DNA of 64,000 nucleotides from Psococerastis gibbosa (GCA_963971405.1 OZ020485.1:39925469-39989468), one strand, 5' to 3'. Numbered from the stretch's first letter, positions 9,917 to 20,817 are shown. The notes: generated by a model not told the origin, from the letters alone. Made by a program: numbers and translations.

Positions 9917-10019
9917 AAACTGACTGGTTTAGGTGCGATCCAAGAGTGGCTTAAGTCTACATCTAGTATTCTTTTGTTGCCGAAAACCACTTTAAATCAC
10001 AAAAGATCACTAATACACG

Positions 10020-10206
10020 CAGTGGCGGATCCACTGGGGAGTCAGGGGGGTCATGACCCCCCCTAAATGAGTAAATTCATAAGATACCTGGTAAAATAAA
10101 AAATAATAATAATAAAACTCAACTTTTCAACAAAAAAAATTACCCTTTAAACTTACAAAAAACTTGTCACCCCCCTCCCCTAATTTTTCCGCTGGATCCG
10201 CCCTTG
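10020..10206. mobile_element. hAT element, CAGTGGCGGATCC family, TSD AATACACG
   Basis: Starts CAGTGGCGGATCCACTGG and ends CTGGATCCGCCCTTG, flanked by perfect AATACACG at 10012-10019 and 10207-10214. The subterminal GGGGGGTCATGACCCCCCC forms its own palindrome. Sister copies are 22357-22541 and, reversed, 45413-45606. No coding capacity. Confidence 0.92.
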
Positions 10207-10249
10207 AATACACGAACCAATAAGGGAGATTACCGTTAAGTGAAGACCG

Positions 10250-10466
10250 TTAAGTCAAGACATGTAGCGTAGTGGTACGGACTCTGAATTTCACCCGAAA
10301 GGTTGTTGGTTCGAGTCTCACACTGGCTAAATTTTCTGGCCATGCTTCGGATGACATGTAAAGCAGGCGATCCTAGCCTTCCTAGTTGAGTGTAAGAGAG
10401 GGCTTTATAGCCCTAACTCCGCTAGGTTGCCTTAGTAATAGAAACAATAAAAAGTCCTTATTTATT
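10250..10466 (+). mobile_element. SINE-A, full-length copy with tRNA-like head
   Basis: The head reads ACATGTAGCGTAGTGGTACG (A-box region), TTTCACCCGAAAGG, TTGTTGGTTCGAGTCTCACA (B-box GGTTCGAGTCT). The CTTTCAC-like anticodon loop context and the spacing resemble tRNA-Glu, though the stems are degenerate. The body runs TTTTCTGGCCATGCTTCGG, CTTCCTAGTTGAGTGTAAG, AGCCCTAACTCCGCTAGGTT, AATAGAAACAATAAAAAGTC. It is a tRNA-derived SINE transcribed, if at all, by Pol III. Confidence 0.85.
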
Positions 10467-10985
10467 TCAGTGAAACGCCAGCACGGTCATTTTACATTCT
10501 ATTTTTATCACTAAATGCAACTTCAAAAGAGTAATAAAAATGTCCGATTACACAACAACAAACAGATCTGGTCATAGCAAGGTCAACAAGCATCGAGGAA
10601 CCCATAAGGAAGATAGGCGAATTGCCGCATGAGTTAGGCTATTTATAAAGTAGTGGGCGATTGCCAGCCTCGCCATTATATTCTCCTGCGGGTTTTCTAC
10701 TTAAAACTACTTAAAACTGGATAAGTGCTTGACCGCACAAGGGCCCGTTCTATTCACTTCTCTTAATGAGTCTGGCAGTAAGTTGCTCCACTAGCTTTCC
10801 TTATGTACCTGACTTGACTACTTGACTTGACTTGGCTTGACTATTTTTAGATGGCATGGCAGCCACGGCTGTAGCATTATTTTCACATAGTTTCCCATTA
10901 AATTTGTAAGCCAATTCAGGCCGGATTTGCCACTATTTATAATAGGTTATGTCGTCTTAGACTTAGGGCCGTTCCAGCCAGAAAA
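10467..10985. other. No gene; low-complexity phrases
   Basis: Contains a repeated CTTGACT motif near 10805-10840 (ACTTGACTACTTGACTTGAC). Nothing else was recognised. Confidence 0.4.
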
Positions 10986-10989
10986 AACA

Positions 10990-11110
10990 TTTGCTTCGGA
11001 AGGCATGTAAAGCAGGCGGTCCCGTGTCTTCCTAGTTGAGTGTAAGAGAAGGCTTTATAGCCCTAACTCCGCTAGGTTGGCTTAGTAATAGAACAAAAAG
11101 TCCTCAAGTC
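10990..11110 (+). mobile_element. SINE-A, body only
   Basis: TTGCTTCGGAAGGCATGTAA, AGCAGGCGGTCCCG, CTTCCTAGTTGAGTGTAAG, AGCCCTAACTCCGCTAGGTT, GGCTTAGTAATAGAACAAAA and a short CCTCAAGTCCTCA tail. The head is missing. Confidence 0.75.
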
Positions 11111-11369
11111 CTCATTTACCAATACATTGTACAATGATACAAGCAAAATATTTCTTCTGAGTGTAGAATTTAAACTATAAGAAACAAGAAATTCTATATT
11201 TTTAAGTAATGGCAATAAAAAACAATAAAAAAGGAGCAAAAAAAGTTGTGTATAATTTTCGGAACCGCAGTTGGTAACCTCTGGGCAATGTTTACTTACT
11301 TCCTTACTTACTTAACGTGTCCGGGCTTAGTACACATTGATCCAAAATTGATGGTCTTGTCATTGGCAT

Positions 11370-11544
11370 CTGCAGCCTGATCGAGGCGATTATAATACCG
11401 TGGTTAAATAAATACCCTAGGATTATAACTGTAAACAAACAAATATTGAATAGCACTTTCCATTTTAAAATTATCTTGTTTACATTTTTATTACCAGGGG
11501 ATTAAATAAATACCGGCATTATAATCGCCTCGATCAGTCTGCAG
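11370..11544. mobile_element. Foldback element, CTGCAG..GATCGAGGCG family, copy 1
   Basis: Termini CTGCAGCCTGATCGAGGCG and CGCCTCGATCAGTCTGCAG are inverted, with the inversion continuing through ATTATAAT and GGTTAAATAAATACC. The interior GTTTACATTTTTATTACCAG and AAATTATCTTGTTTAC recurs at 30738-30899 and in a third partial copy at 30905-31020. No ORF; no convincing TSD was found. Confidence 0.7.
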
Positions 11545-12437
11545 AGAGATCTGTCTAGGACACAGCTTCTGCTAGTCTCCAAACCAGAAGGTAGCCGTCG
11601 TCTTGTCTTAGCCTTTTCGAACATATCGTACTATTTAGTACCGCTAGAGTAATAAAAAATATTCGAACGTGCCGATGCTTGGGGGTATGGAAAGTCGCGG
11701 AAGCAGATTATATACTATATATTGTATATATTTCATATATAAGGATACGGTCATGTTAGACAATTGGTAATTACAAAGAGAGGTAGGTAATGAATTTTGT
11801 TCGGTGATGACCTTGAGCAGGCAACAGAAAAAAATAACAATTACAATAGCAAAAACAACCCAATAAGGGTCTAAGCCTGAAGACTGGAAGATTATAATAT
11901 TAATAATTTAAATATCTTGCATATTATTAGTAGAGTAATACGGTTCAATTCTTTTCAGTGGCCCTTAAAATAGGCCGGCCTTATGAAAATTAAGTTGCAT
12001 GCTTTACCGTGTACAATGCTTCGTGTAATATTTTGTAGACTTAATGACTCTTGTGTAGTAGGTCTATTTCAAATCCAGTTTATTGAATAAATTAATTAGC
12101 ATGCGGTCTTGTTCCGTGCTTTGACGATTGTTTTTGTTTTCTCGTTATTTGTCATCCGCAAGTTCTCTGACCTGTGCTAATTCTGATCCAGTTACAGTCT
12201 GCTTCCACTGTATTGCTGCGTAGTTCCCACATTTATAGGGCAAACTATTCATCTCAGTTAATTATCATACACTTTGCATGTGCAATTCTTAATGTAGGCT
12301 ATTCCATACTTAACTGTGTCACATGATGTATTAAACATCGATGGTGAGATCTGCTTTATCTAATAGTCCATGTAGTCTATGCTATCGTATAATGTAATAC
12401 AGGCAATACAGTAGTATAATATATTTTGATACCCTAA
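11545..12437. other. AT-rich DNA, nothing recognised
   Basis: No ORF above 60 codons and no terminal repeats. A TATATACTATATATTGTATA tract lies at about 11708-11735. Confidence 0.4.
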
Positions 12438-12834
12438 GGCGCGGTTTCCACCGACCTGCTAGTGCTAAATACAAATACGGTGACGTGGTAACAGACATTC
12501 AAGACTTAGTCGGGGTTTCCACCGACCTCACATTGCTGAATGCAAAATATGACATTGACGGAAATGTTTGTTTTACTCTGTGCCATAGTTAAAATTGATC
12601 AATGATCATAGAGTAAATCACAAACGAACAAACTAAAATTAAAAAGTGGCTTCATGGGATATGTTAAGTACAAACATTTTAATAGATTTCTATAAAAAGA
12701 AAAATTCAAATTTCCGTCAATGTCATTTGCATTCTGCAATGTGAGGTCGGTGGAAACCCCGCCTAAGTCTTGAATGTCTGTTACTACGTCACCGTATTTG
12801 TATTTAGCACTAGCAGGTCGGAGGAAACCGCGCC
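12438..12834. mobile_element. Long Harbinger-like MITE
   Basis: The left terminus is GGCGCGGTTTCCACCGACCT and the right its near inverse ending GAAACCGCGCC, flanked by TAA on both sides (12435-12437 and 12835-12837). An inner pair repeats the motif (GGGGTTTCCACCGACCTCAC). Nearly the whole 397 bp folds back except a centre with GTTAAAATTGATCAATGATC. The 81-codon frame at 12599-12844 is a by-product. Sisters: 25210-25580 and 37802-38185. Confidence 0.85.
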
Positions 12835-12839
12835 TAATT

Positions 12840-13538
12840 AGCATTTTTATGTTTTCTGCGGGAGTTAATGCTATTTCCTCGCAAAATCAAACACCTTGGA
12901 ATTAGGTTCTTTTCTATTTCAAAGGTAGAGGCTTTTTTCGGGATTTAAGAGTTTTGCCAGTCGGTAGAGGATATTTTCTCAAACACGAGGAGGCCAACAA
13001 CTCTTTTTCGATTTTTTTGGAGTTGAGCAGTTTGCTAATTTAAGGTATTTTAGGTATCGATTTCCCAATTGATCATTTTTTTCTCATTTCGTCTGTAGCC
13101 ACGACATTTGGCGTGTGGGAAGGTCATTAGTCAATTATTCTATTATGTTAGTTAGGTTTGGTTATGGAAGAAGTTAGGTTAGTTATGTGCATATACTTAT
13201 TGATATTGTATAATGTGGGTTAGGGAGTACCTACGTGTTTTAATTTAGGTTTAGGTGTCTTTAAGCTTTTCGTGAATTTGTTAAGGGTAGGGCTGTTTTT
13301 ATATCAATTGGTAATTTATTATATTATTATTTTATTATTTTTTACTATTATTTTTATTATTATTAACATCCGCATATTCTGCCGATTTTGTAGTTCTGGA
13401 TGTGTTTGGTTTAGTCACAGTGAGTGGTATTCCTTGTTTGCATCTGTTGTGATCTTGTTCAACCTGACTATATAAGTGATTGTGCGTGTATAGTTGACGT
13501 AGAGCGTACATGCGACAATACTATTGCAGTAAAACCTA
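12840..13538. other. No feature recognised
   Basis: T-rich sequence. A 67-codon frame at 13272-13475 is of low complexity and not a credible gene. Confidence 0.4.
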
Positions 13539-13546
13539 AGTCTAAC

Positions 13547-13866
13547 CAGTGCCGGGCCGAGGTACTTTTCCGCTGAGGCAAGGTGAAGAATTTGCGCCCT
13601 CCAATATATTTTTATAGTCTTCTTCTTTTAATGCCTCTTCTATCGAAGAATGTCACAAGAAAATTTTTGCGCCTTTTCAGTTACTTTTCCGTATTAACTT
13701 ATTCCATTATTTCCAGTCTTCCTTATACTCTTAGAGTTTTTTTTCTGGGAGCATTTCATACCCATAGGAAAATGGAATGTTTCCAGGGGTCAATTTTGCG
13801 CCTCTTGCGGCTGCGCCGTTGGCCGTTGGCGCAGGCCCACCTCGCCACCCCCTAGGCCCGGGCCTG
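13547..13866. mobile_element. hAT element, TSD AGTCTAAC
   Basis: Starts CAGTGCCGGGCCGAGG and ends CCTAGGCCCGGGCCTG, with perfect AGTCTAAC at 13539-13546 and 13867-13874. The GC-rich right third (GCGCCTCTTGCGGCTGCG) contrasts with the AT-rich flank. The frame at 13583-13855 spans the element almost exactly; it is probably fortuitous but could be a remnant. A 320-bp element cannot hold a full transposase. Confidence 0.9.
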
Positions 13867-13874
13867 AGTCTAAC

Positions 13875-14380
13875 TATACTGTAGCTTAACGGAGACCTCG
13901 TGACAGTTGTCGTTCTCACATTATTACATTAAAATGACAGCCCCAAAACTTTACATATATAGAGGCATTTTACTTGTCTTAAGGCCTGAGGTGTGGGGGA
14001 AATATAAATAAAATGGGGACACCCATACCTATATAACACGAGAGAAAGGGGGGACCTTGTAAGGTCAGCACCAGGCACAGCCAAGTGTGAACGACTGGAT
14101 CCTAGACTCTAAGGATTCGCCTCCATTAGAAAAATTCTCGCATAAATGAGAGCGGCGAGAAATGCTACTAACTTCCCTAAATTGCTTAGAGACCATCACC
14201 TAGAAAAAGCTTTCTACACTGTCATTGAGGCAGTAGGTAGCAAATGACAATGACAGAACTACCTGATTTTGGACGATTCTACTTTATAATTTCTTGTTGA
14301 TTACTTGTTGTACAACACTTTTTGGTTACTTGATTGTATAATTTAACATATAGATATATTTTTATATACAGATATATGTA
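13875..14380. other. No gene recognised
   Basis: Contains ACTTGTCTTAAGGCCTGAGG near 13972, which recurs around 60458-60480 (TATCTTAAGGCCTGTGG), so a diverged dispersed repeat is likely. A CTAGAAAAAGCTTTCTACAC phrase at about 14200 resembles 17757-17775. Confidence 0.4.
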
Positions 14381-14383
14381 TAT

Positions 14384-14512
14384 TCGATGGCCAGGTGGTA
14401 GCGTGCTAGTACTTTGGCTAGTCTCTACTCGCCATGCGATCCTACAGAGGGGACTGAAGAGGTCAGTCGGATACATTCATTAAATTGTTTGCATGTGATT
14501 AACCTTTTTTTT
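14384..14512 (+). mobile_element. SINE-B copy with internal deletion
   Basis: TCGATGGCCAGGTGGTAGCG, TGCTAGTACTTTGGCTAGTC, GCCATGCGATC, then directly AGAGGGGACTGAAGAGGTCA, CGGATACATTCATTAAATTG and GTGATTAACC. The middle GTGTCGTAACTCAACAC segment present in other copies is missing. Confidence 0.7.
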
Positions 14513-14568
14513 TAAAACACGTTCACGGACAGGACTGTTACTGCATAGTACACGACTGCTATTGCAGT

Positions 14569-14853
14569 CAGAGGCGTAAAGTTTTAGAATGATGGCGGGG
14601 GCAAAACATAGTGTACCATATGACGTCATAAGGCAGGATAAGGAAAAATTTAAGATATAAGTGCAAAATAGCAGGGCTTAACGCATTTTAATAGTAGTAA
14701 AGTATAGCTGTGGATTTTACAAAGCTAACAAAGGAGTGTTTATATTCCTATTGCGGCAAAGGGGCCCGGGGAGACATGAACCACGTCTCACATTACTCGA
14801 GTTGGGGGAGGGGGACGTTGGACCGTGCCCCCCCCCCCAACTTTACGCCCCTG
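14569..14853. mobile_element. hAT element, TSD ATTGCAGT
   Basis: Starts CAGAGGCGTAAAGTT and ends AACTTTACGCCCCTG, flanked by perfect ATTGCAGT (14561-14568 and 14854-14861). The inner block AAGTGCAAAATAG..GGGCTTAACGCATTTTA resembles two internal segments of the 966-bp element at 44377-45342. The subterminal right side is GGGGGAGGGGG then a C run. No transposase. Confidence 0.92.
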
Positions 14854-15266
14854 ATTGCAGTGATGTACTTATGACCAAAGCAACTGCTATTATAGTTCAA
14901 CCCTATATTGCGGTCTAGAAGTTTGACTGCTATCGCAGCCAAGTCCCACAAGTTGCAACTGGAAGCAACTGCAATAGCAGTCATGATCGTCACATTACAG
15001 TATGTTTCGACTACTGGGATCGTTTAATATGTAAAAAGTATATGGTGCTGCCCGTGAATGGGTTATAAAGTATTTATTTATTTACCTCTCATTGAAGAAA
15101 ATACGGTGCGAATTTAACCATTTAGGAGATGAACTATTACTAAGTAAATACGGTATGATACTACAAAGACTAAGGACTAAAGGACTAAGACCGGATTGGC
15201 CACTATTGATTGAAAAGTCTCTGTAAAGAAAAACGGGACGGCACGTTGGCACTGGCGTGTTCCAAT

Positions 15267-15494
15267 CAGTGGCGGCGCTACGGGGGTGCCCGAGGGGGCC
15301 TGGCCCCCCAACAGTTTCTCCGGCCCCTCCGGGGCCCCCCCAGTTTTGAGATATTATACATCTTGTTAAACTGCAGAATTATTGAACTGTATACCTACTC
15401 CCAATGAAAAGTGTTTTGTTTTTTCATTGACCCCCCCAGATAGAAGTCATGCCCCTCCATGGCCCCCGCCTTAAAATTTCTAGCGCCGCCACTG
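15267..15494. mobile_element. hAT element, TSD GTTCCAAT
   Basis: Perfect 14-bp termini CAGTGGCGGCGCTA and TAGCGCCGCCACTG, flanked by perfect GTTCCAAT (15259-15266 and 15495-15502). The left side is GC-rich (GGGGGTGCCCGAGGGGGCC). At 228 bp it is non-autonomous and, given perfect ends and TSD, probably among the younger insertions here. Confidence 0.93.
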
Positions 15495-15502
15495 GTTCCA
15501 AT

Positions 15503-15846
15503 GCGTGGCAGTGCCGTCCAGAAATCTTCACCGAGACTTTTCAAGTGATCATGGGAGCAGCCTTAACCCATAGTTGATTTCATTTGATTATGGTGAGCGA
15601 TTTAAAGCGGTACTACGCTTATATTATGGAATATCAATATTTTAATAATACCCCTAACTAAGGAGGCTCATGTATCACACCCGGGCAATTGGATCTCAAT
15701 TATTGTTCATGATAATAACTCGTAATTACGAGTATTATTAAAATATTTATTTCATTATTAAAATAATGCGGAAGTAGAGGTAAACTTAGTAGATACGCGA
15801 ACCTCTACAGTGATCAAATTTCATATTATAAAATGTTCTATGTAAG
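15503..15846. other. No gene recognised
   Basis: AT-rich, with short inverted phrases such as TAATTACGAGTATTATTAAA around 15723-15745; nothing assignable. Confidence 0.4.
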
Positions 15847-16024
15847 ACGTCAACCGATCTGGGCGCCCCAGAATAGAGTTAAGAGTACCTACAGCAAGTG
15901 ATGGAGCCGATACATACATGGAGCTGAAGAGGGCGTGCCAGGATCGAGGGGAGTGGGGGCATCGATGTCACATGTTGCCGCCAACCAGCGAGCCGGCTGT
16001 AACTTGAAGAAGAAGAACAAGAAG
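15847..16024 (+). pseudogene. RT C-terminal end of the CHMLPP LINE family
   Basis: The plus frame carries VNRSGRPRIEL, then GADTYMELKRACQDRGEW and GHRCHMLPPTSEPAVT, stop, then GAAGAAGAAGAACAAGAAG. The RGEWGxxCHxLPP ending is shared with 34985-35395. Opposite-strand frames (15879-16116 minus) are shadows. It is 5'-truncated to its last 60 or so codons. Confidence 0.75.
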
Positions 16025-16238
16025 ACTGGTAGACGGGTAAATTTGAACGATCTTTGAACTCGATTCGGAGGCAGTGTGCATTGTTCATTATTTATCTGAT
16101 TGCAATATTGTATCATATATACTTTTAATTTATTTCATATTCTATGATACTGTGATGATATTATTTCGTCGAAACATTCAAATTAAAAATTGTAATTACA
16201 AGAACTCTCACGAACCGATTTAGACGATGAAGCAGTAC

Positions 16239-16835
16239 AATCCGGGCTGACGGGCCGTGGTAAGTTTGAAAGTCTACTTCCAATCATCTGCGGTTATGTC
16301 TTCAGTGGCACTGTGTACACTTCTACGGTACATCTCGACTACGTTACGAAGAAATTCGGCAGCCTTACTTCTTTTAATGTAAAAAAGGCATATTCGTCAT
16401 ATTAAGGATAAGAATCTGTCAAATCAAATCAAATATATTCCAATTTTTCAACAATAGTACACATAAAAGTAAAAGTATACATAAAACGATAAATAAAATT
16501 GTACCACTAATGACTGAAGTATAAAATTATAATTAAAATTAAATAAGCTAAATTAAATTTAACAAATTACATTGGTAGTATAATTCCACACTAGATTTAA
16601 TTTTACAGTGAGGGCGAATTAAAAATAACTATACTAGCGAAGTGTATTCGTAACGTGGTCGGGCAGAAAACTATGCAGTGCCACTGAAGACGTCGACAGT
16701 TTTTTCCCGCGGAATCTGAAAACCAACATCTAATGTTTTTCGTCGACCTCTGTCGACTGCCCATGCTGACGAAATGCTTGGAAGTACGCTTACAGATCGA
16801 CCCTCAGCCCATCAGCCCAGACTATACTGTATTGT
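16239..16835. mobile_element. Family P palindromic element, interrupted
   Basis: Left half (16239-16380): AATCCGGGCTGACGGGCCGT, ATGTCTTCAGTGGCACTG. Right half (16665-16835): CAGTGCCACTGAAGACGTCG, GCTGACGAAATGCTTGGAAG, CAGCCCATCAGCCC. The halves are inverted and separated by a LINE tail (16428-16570) and flanking AT-rich DNA, so the element has been opened by a later insertion. Confidence 0.6.
16428..16570 (-). mobile_element. LINE 3' tail with (GATTT)n end
   Basis: On the minus strand: TTTTATGTATACTTTTACTT, TTGTTGAAAAATTGGAATAT, ATTTGATTTGATTTGA. Related tails with a clear AATAAA just before the pentamer tract lie at 24383-24500, 44905-45000 and about 60740-60795. This is a LINE 3' UTR ending in a 5-bp repeat, without any coding part. 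Confidence 0.65.
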
Positions 16836-16879
16836 TAAAATCAAATCGGTTTTTTAATACCTACCATGACAGGTTCGAA

Positions 16880-17030
16880 GGTCGAGCTCAAGGGGTTAGC
16901 GTCCGACCGGGGCGAGTTCAGGTTCAGGAAATGGGTTTGGGGTGACCTCCCCCTCCCCCCACGCTGCGCACGCGGCGCTAAGGGGGTAAGAGGAGGAGGA
17001 AGAAGAAGAATAAGAAGAAGACAGGTTTCA
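16880..17030 (+). pseudogene. LINE 3' end, GCGTCCGAC family, copy 1
   Basis: GTTAGCGTCCGACCGGGGCG, AGTTCAGG..AAATGGGTTTGGGG, CACGCTGCGCACGCGGCGCT, AAGGGGGTAAGAGGAGGAGG, then (GAA)n. Copies at 42996 and 47596 share all blocks. The plus frame resembles RT tails with a DRxEFxKW-like phrase. Only the last 40 or so codons survive. Confidence 0.65.
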
Positions 17031-17420
17031 GTTTGAAGTCCTAGCGTCTTTTACTGATATTTTACGAAACAACGCAATACAATCAAGGCACATTTTATGT
17101 GATTCACCTGACCTGCGTTGATTATAGGGGCCTCGCACTGGATTTCCGTTGTGACGCATCACAGAGAACAATGGTTATAAACACCTGGAATCATTGCCTT
17201 GTAATCGAGAGACTCGCTGTACTCTATTACTCATCCCGTCACTCTCCTGCCAGTGTTTGGTTCAACGAAATGGGTAAACTGTAAAGTAGCTTTGATCATA
17301 AGGTAAGAACTGAATGGTCTAACTCTAATTGATGCCCATAACAATGGTCGCTAGGAGTGAGAATTCATTTCGACTAACACTACCCAAACATCTCGAATAA
17401 ATAAAATAAAAAATAAAATA
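17031..17420. other. No gene recognised
   Basis: A 61-codon frame at 17099-17284 has no known motif. Nothing else seen. Confidence 0.4.
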
Positions 17421-17547
17421 AATAAGGACTTTTTATTGTTTCTATTACTAAGCCAACCTGGCGGAGTTAGGGCTATAAAGCCCCCTCTTACACTCAGCTA
17501 GGAAGGCCCGGGACATGCCCTCCGCAGCATGGCCAGAAAATGTAAAT
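17421..17547 (-). mobile_element. SINE-A, minus copy
   Basis: Reverse of the SINE-A body: AATAAGGACTTTTTATTG (tail), CTATTACTAAGCCAACCTGG, CGGAGTTAGGGCTATAAAG, CTTACACTCAGCTAGGAAGG, GCATGGCCAGAAAATGTA. The tRNA-like head is lost. Confidence 0.75.
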
Positions 17548-17883
17548 GAATGAAAATAGTAAATTAAGTAATATAATACGTAGCTATAAATAAATAAATT
17601 TACAATTTTGTATTGTATATGTATATGTATATTTCTGTTATATTATACAATCAAGTAATCTACAAGTAATAATTGACAAATCGTCAAAAATATAGTTAAA
17701 ATCAGCCAAATCAGGTATTTCTGTCATTGTCATTGTGGTAGTGCCTCAGTGACAGTGTAGAAAACTTTCTCTAAGAGATGGTCTCTAAGCAATTTTGCGA
17801 AGTTAGTAGCATTTCTCTCCGCTCTCAGTTCAATCGGGAGTTTCCTAAGGTTTGTTTATCATGCTATTGTAGGTACTGTGTAT

Positions 17884-18105
17884 CGGTAACCAAATTAGAG
17901 GATATGGAAGAAATTGGACTTGGCAGGATTCGAACCCACAATATACGCCTATCCGGGGCAACCAGTGGGACAAAAGCCCTGGATATGTATAGATCGTGGG
18001 TTCGAATCCCGCCAATCCCAGTTTTTCCTATATCCTCTAATTTTGGTTATAACGAGGAGGTTACCTCTTCAACCAAAGTTAATTTAATGTCAGTGGTATA
18101 TACCA
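17884..18105. mobile_element. SINE-D, two tRNA-like halves head to head
   Basis: The left half is ACCAAATTAGAGGATATGGA, then GGACTTGGCAGGATTCGAAC (reverse B box). The right half is GATCGTGGGTTCGAATCCCG, CCAATCCCAGTTTTTCCTAT, ATCCTCTAATTTTGGTTATA. Together they form a 168-bp palindrome with a spacer of about 25 bp. The tail CCTCTTCAACCAAAGTTAAT and TTTAATGTCAGT recurs at 23485-23515. A 110-codon frame crossing it (17778-18110) is not a gene. Confidence 0.7.
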
Positions 18106-18904
18106 TATAATACTGCAATATAATGTGTATAGGTACTTATCTTTTATACGTGGATTACTGATTATCAGAAGCGTCGTCAGGTATACCTTCAGAAACGCTA
18201 ATTTATCCGTTTATAACTTCCCCGGTGAAGATTTAATTTAATTTGTATACTGTACTCATTATAATCGCATAAATATCAAAGCGCTATACAATACACACTA
18301 ACTTTTCTATTACAAGTTACAAAAATGTTTTAAAGAAGGAGAAGTATGTACAAGAAAAGAATACTTTCATAGAAGCTGAAAGGAATAAAGATGCCGGTTC
18401 GTTAAAACAGTGCCCAAGGGATTTAAAAAAAAAATATTAAAAAGGAAAAACATAGCCGTAAATTATTAAAAAAGAAAGCATAAAATTGTTTTTTGCAAGA
18501 CAGCCAACAAATCCATCTTAACAGGAACGGCCTCATCATGAACAAATCCTTTTCCTTAATAGCGTAATTTCGAATTTAATCCAAAAATTATGTTCAACGG
18601 AAATTCGTTTGGTTACTTTACATTAATTTTAAATAATAAAGGAGGAAAGACTAAACCGCGTTGTATTTCACCCTAGGTGCTGTAATGCTTAATACACACT
18701 GCATTTAGTGCAGGTAGCATATTGCAGAAACTATTTGGCATTTCAGCTAAACATAAATGGGCCTACCAACAGTAAGTACCAACGGTACCGCATAAATATC
18801 TACATATGTATAGTGTATATGCAATTCACTTTTATCACAGTCCTACCTGTAAATCCACAGGTTTTTAATCGATATAGCCGATATAGGTAGGTATTGTTTC
18901 ACCA
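18106..18904. other. AT-rich DNA, nothing recognised
   Basis: No repeat termini or motif-bearing frames seen. Confidence 0.4.
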
Positions 18905-19262
18905 AGATTTTGGCCAGCCGTTGACACATAGCAGGTACCACTGTCTTCAAAGCTGCTAAGGAATGTTTTAGTGGCTCAGATGCAAAGACGCAAAAATCCC
19001 TAATCTGCGGTGAAGATGGAAGCGCGTAATGGTGACTGAACAGATAGGGGACCCAATTTGGGCTGGGAAAGGCGAGAAACAGAGTATTTTCTGTGCAAGT
19101 CACTCTTTTGGCCTGGGGTTGGCTAACCGGTCCCGAATGCGGAGGAACTCAATAAAAATAAATAAATAAATAAATAATCATTTATTTGCAAGCAGACCTA
19201 AACGTCCGATAAAAGTGCAAATCAATGATGAGTCAACGGTATAAGGATGCAGAAACCAGTCA
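18905..19262 (-). repeat. Dispersed repeat, copy 2 (of 1326-1600)
   Basis: Reverse complement of the first copy: GAAACAGAGTATTTTCTGTG, CAAGTCACTCTTTTGGCCTG, and at 19205-19262 CAATGATGAGTCAACGGTAT and AAGGATGCAGAAACC. Between about 19110 and 19200 this copy carries extra sequence with an (AAAT)n tract that the first copy lacks. Confidence 0.6.
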
Positions 19263-19760
19263 ATTAGAAGTCCATAGTATGACTACATTTGCCATGATGA
19301 TCACCAATCTTCGATAGAAGAGACATTGGAAAACATAAAATAAAACACAGTGACACGACACGAGGACTGATTGAAGATCCTCTCTCTATGGCTCTATTGA
19401 TGTTGATATTTTGGTCAGCCTTCTTTTTTGTGACAGTATAGTTTTGGATGGACCTGTTTTTTCCCCTCCCCTTTGTCCCTAGGTGGGGTCAGCGATACGG
19501 CAGGTTCCTTTCCGCTCCTTGCAATTCTGTGCTTCGGCTGCAGTTGCTCCTACAATTCTGAGGTCTTAGTGGACATTAGCTTCTACTGGGCAATCCTAGT
19601 CTTCTTCTTCTCTTAGCTTTGATATGTTTTACCGGCTTGATTACCATTTGACTCATGTCAGGCAGTATATTTTTCATTTTTTATTGAGTATCGAACCTCA
19701 ACCTTCCGTTTCCTAGTCGAGTACTCTACCAACTAATCTATTCTGGGCCTAGTATGAGCT
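19263..19760. other. Unassigned stretch
   Basis: CCCCTTTGTCCCTAGGTGG and AGCGATACGGCAGG suggest a dispersed repeat, but no second copy is in the window. TTCGATAGAAGAGACATTG at about 19309 is similar in reverse to the CTTCTATCGA phrase at 1235 and 13635. Confidence 0.35.
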
Positions 19761-19764
19761 ATGG

Positions 19765-19969
19765 AACTGCAAAGGCTTTCACGGCCGGAGTGAAATGAAG
19801 AACCAGTAGAATCCGGGCTGAATGGTCGAAATGAAAGTTAACTTCCAAACGTTTCGTCAACATCTGCGGTTGACATCTTCAGTGGCGCTGTGTAGACTTC
19901 GAAGGTTGTACCTCAGTGGCTCCGTAGCGAGAGGGCCCATCAGCCGAGATTTTACTGGTTCTTCACTAG
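19765..19969. mobile_element. Family P palindromic element, one arm long
   Basis: Begins ACTGCAAAGGCTTTCACGGC, CCGGAGTGAAATGAAGAACC, AGTAGAATCCGGGCTGAATG, continues CCAAACGTTTCGTCAACATC, GTGGCGCTGTGTAGACTTCG and returns at CCCATCAGCCGAG and TTTTACTGGTTCTTCA. The right arm is largely deleted. Confidence 0.75.
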
Positions 19970-20816
19970 TACGAGCTGTTGCCCAGATAAAATTCAAAAG
20001 TGATGAATAGCTAAACTGAATAGTTCTAGGTTATTCCGCGAAGTTAACCTACTTGCAACTGTCACATTGCACTAACCTATTACAGGACCGAGATCGTAAT
20101 TCGTGGAAAGCGACATTAATATTTTAGTTGAAGCGTTCACATTGACATTGTCACACTGTGACGTTCGCAGCTCGGCTTCTCTGCAGAGAACTCATTTCTC
20201 TTTGACAAGTTCTAAGAATTAGATGTATAACTTCCCTTATTATTCCAAAAATTCAAGAAACTTTGTTACACTGTCACATTATTGGTAAACTAGAGTTCCA
20301 CCATACGGTACAACAACAAAATTATGGTACGTTGACTGTAACATATTGTACGACGTCGAAAACCGAATGTTCATGCTGGATAAACAATGACTGAATAAAT
20401 GTAATCTCTACTGTATTGTCTACTGTATACAAAGATATGCGAGATAGAGATGTCTGTCGTTCGTGTAACACAGTAGCACTTGCACAGTTTGCCGCAGTCA
20501 ACTTACCATGATTTTTCTGCTGTGACGCATTGTTCAACTTACCAATACTTCACCAATTTTTACAGTAGCAGCTGCCCTTGGGTTGTGGACTTTGGCGTGT
20601 GGTGTGTGTCATACTTACAACGTGCAACATAACAAATTTAAGTCTATATTCAGTTGACATACCTGACAATACCACGTTTGAATATATATTTTTGATTTGA
20701 TTTGCCATCTTAAGTAATGGTAATCCAGTGATCCAGGTAGACCGTCCGAGAGACTTTTTTAAAAACAAACACCCCCGTTTAAGGGGGTCCAGGACCTCTG
20801 TTGTATTTGAAATCCA
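19970..20816. other. No gene recognised
   Basis: AT-rich; two minus frames of about 70 codons (20322-20537, 20550-20768) lack motifs. ATTTTTGATTTGATTTGCC at about 20687 may be an isolated pentamer LINE tail. Confidence 0.4.
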
Positions 20817-20817
20817 A

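Noticed and set aside
10250..10325. tRNA-Glu gene
   Set aside because: tRNA-like boxes only; stems are degenerate and the unit recurs as the head of SINE-A.
13583..13855. 90-codon frame inside the hAT element as a transposase
   Set aside because: Far too short, without a DDE or hATC motif, and confined to a 320-bp non-autonomous element.
16428..16570. Solo LTR
   Set aside because: No TG...CA ends, primer-binding site or polypurine tract; the pentamer tail points to a LINE.
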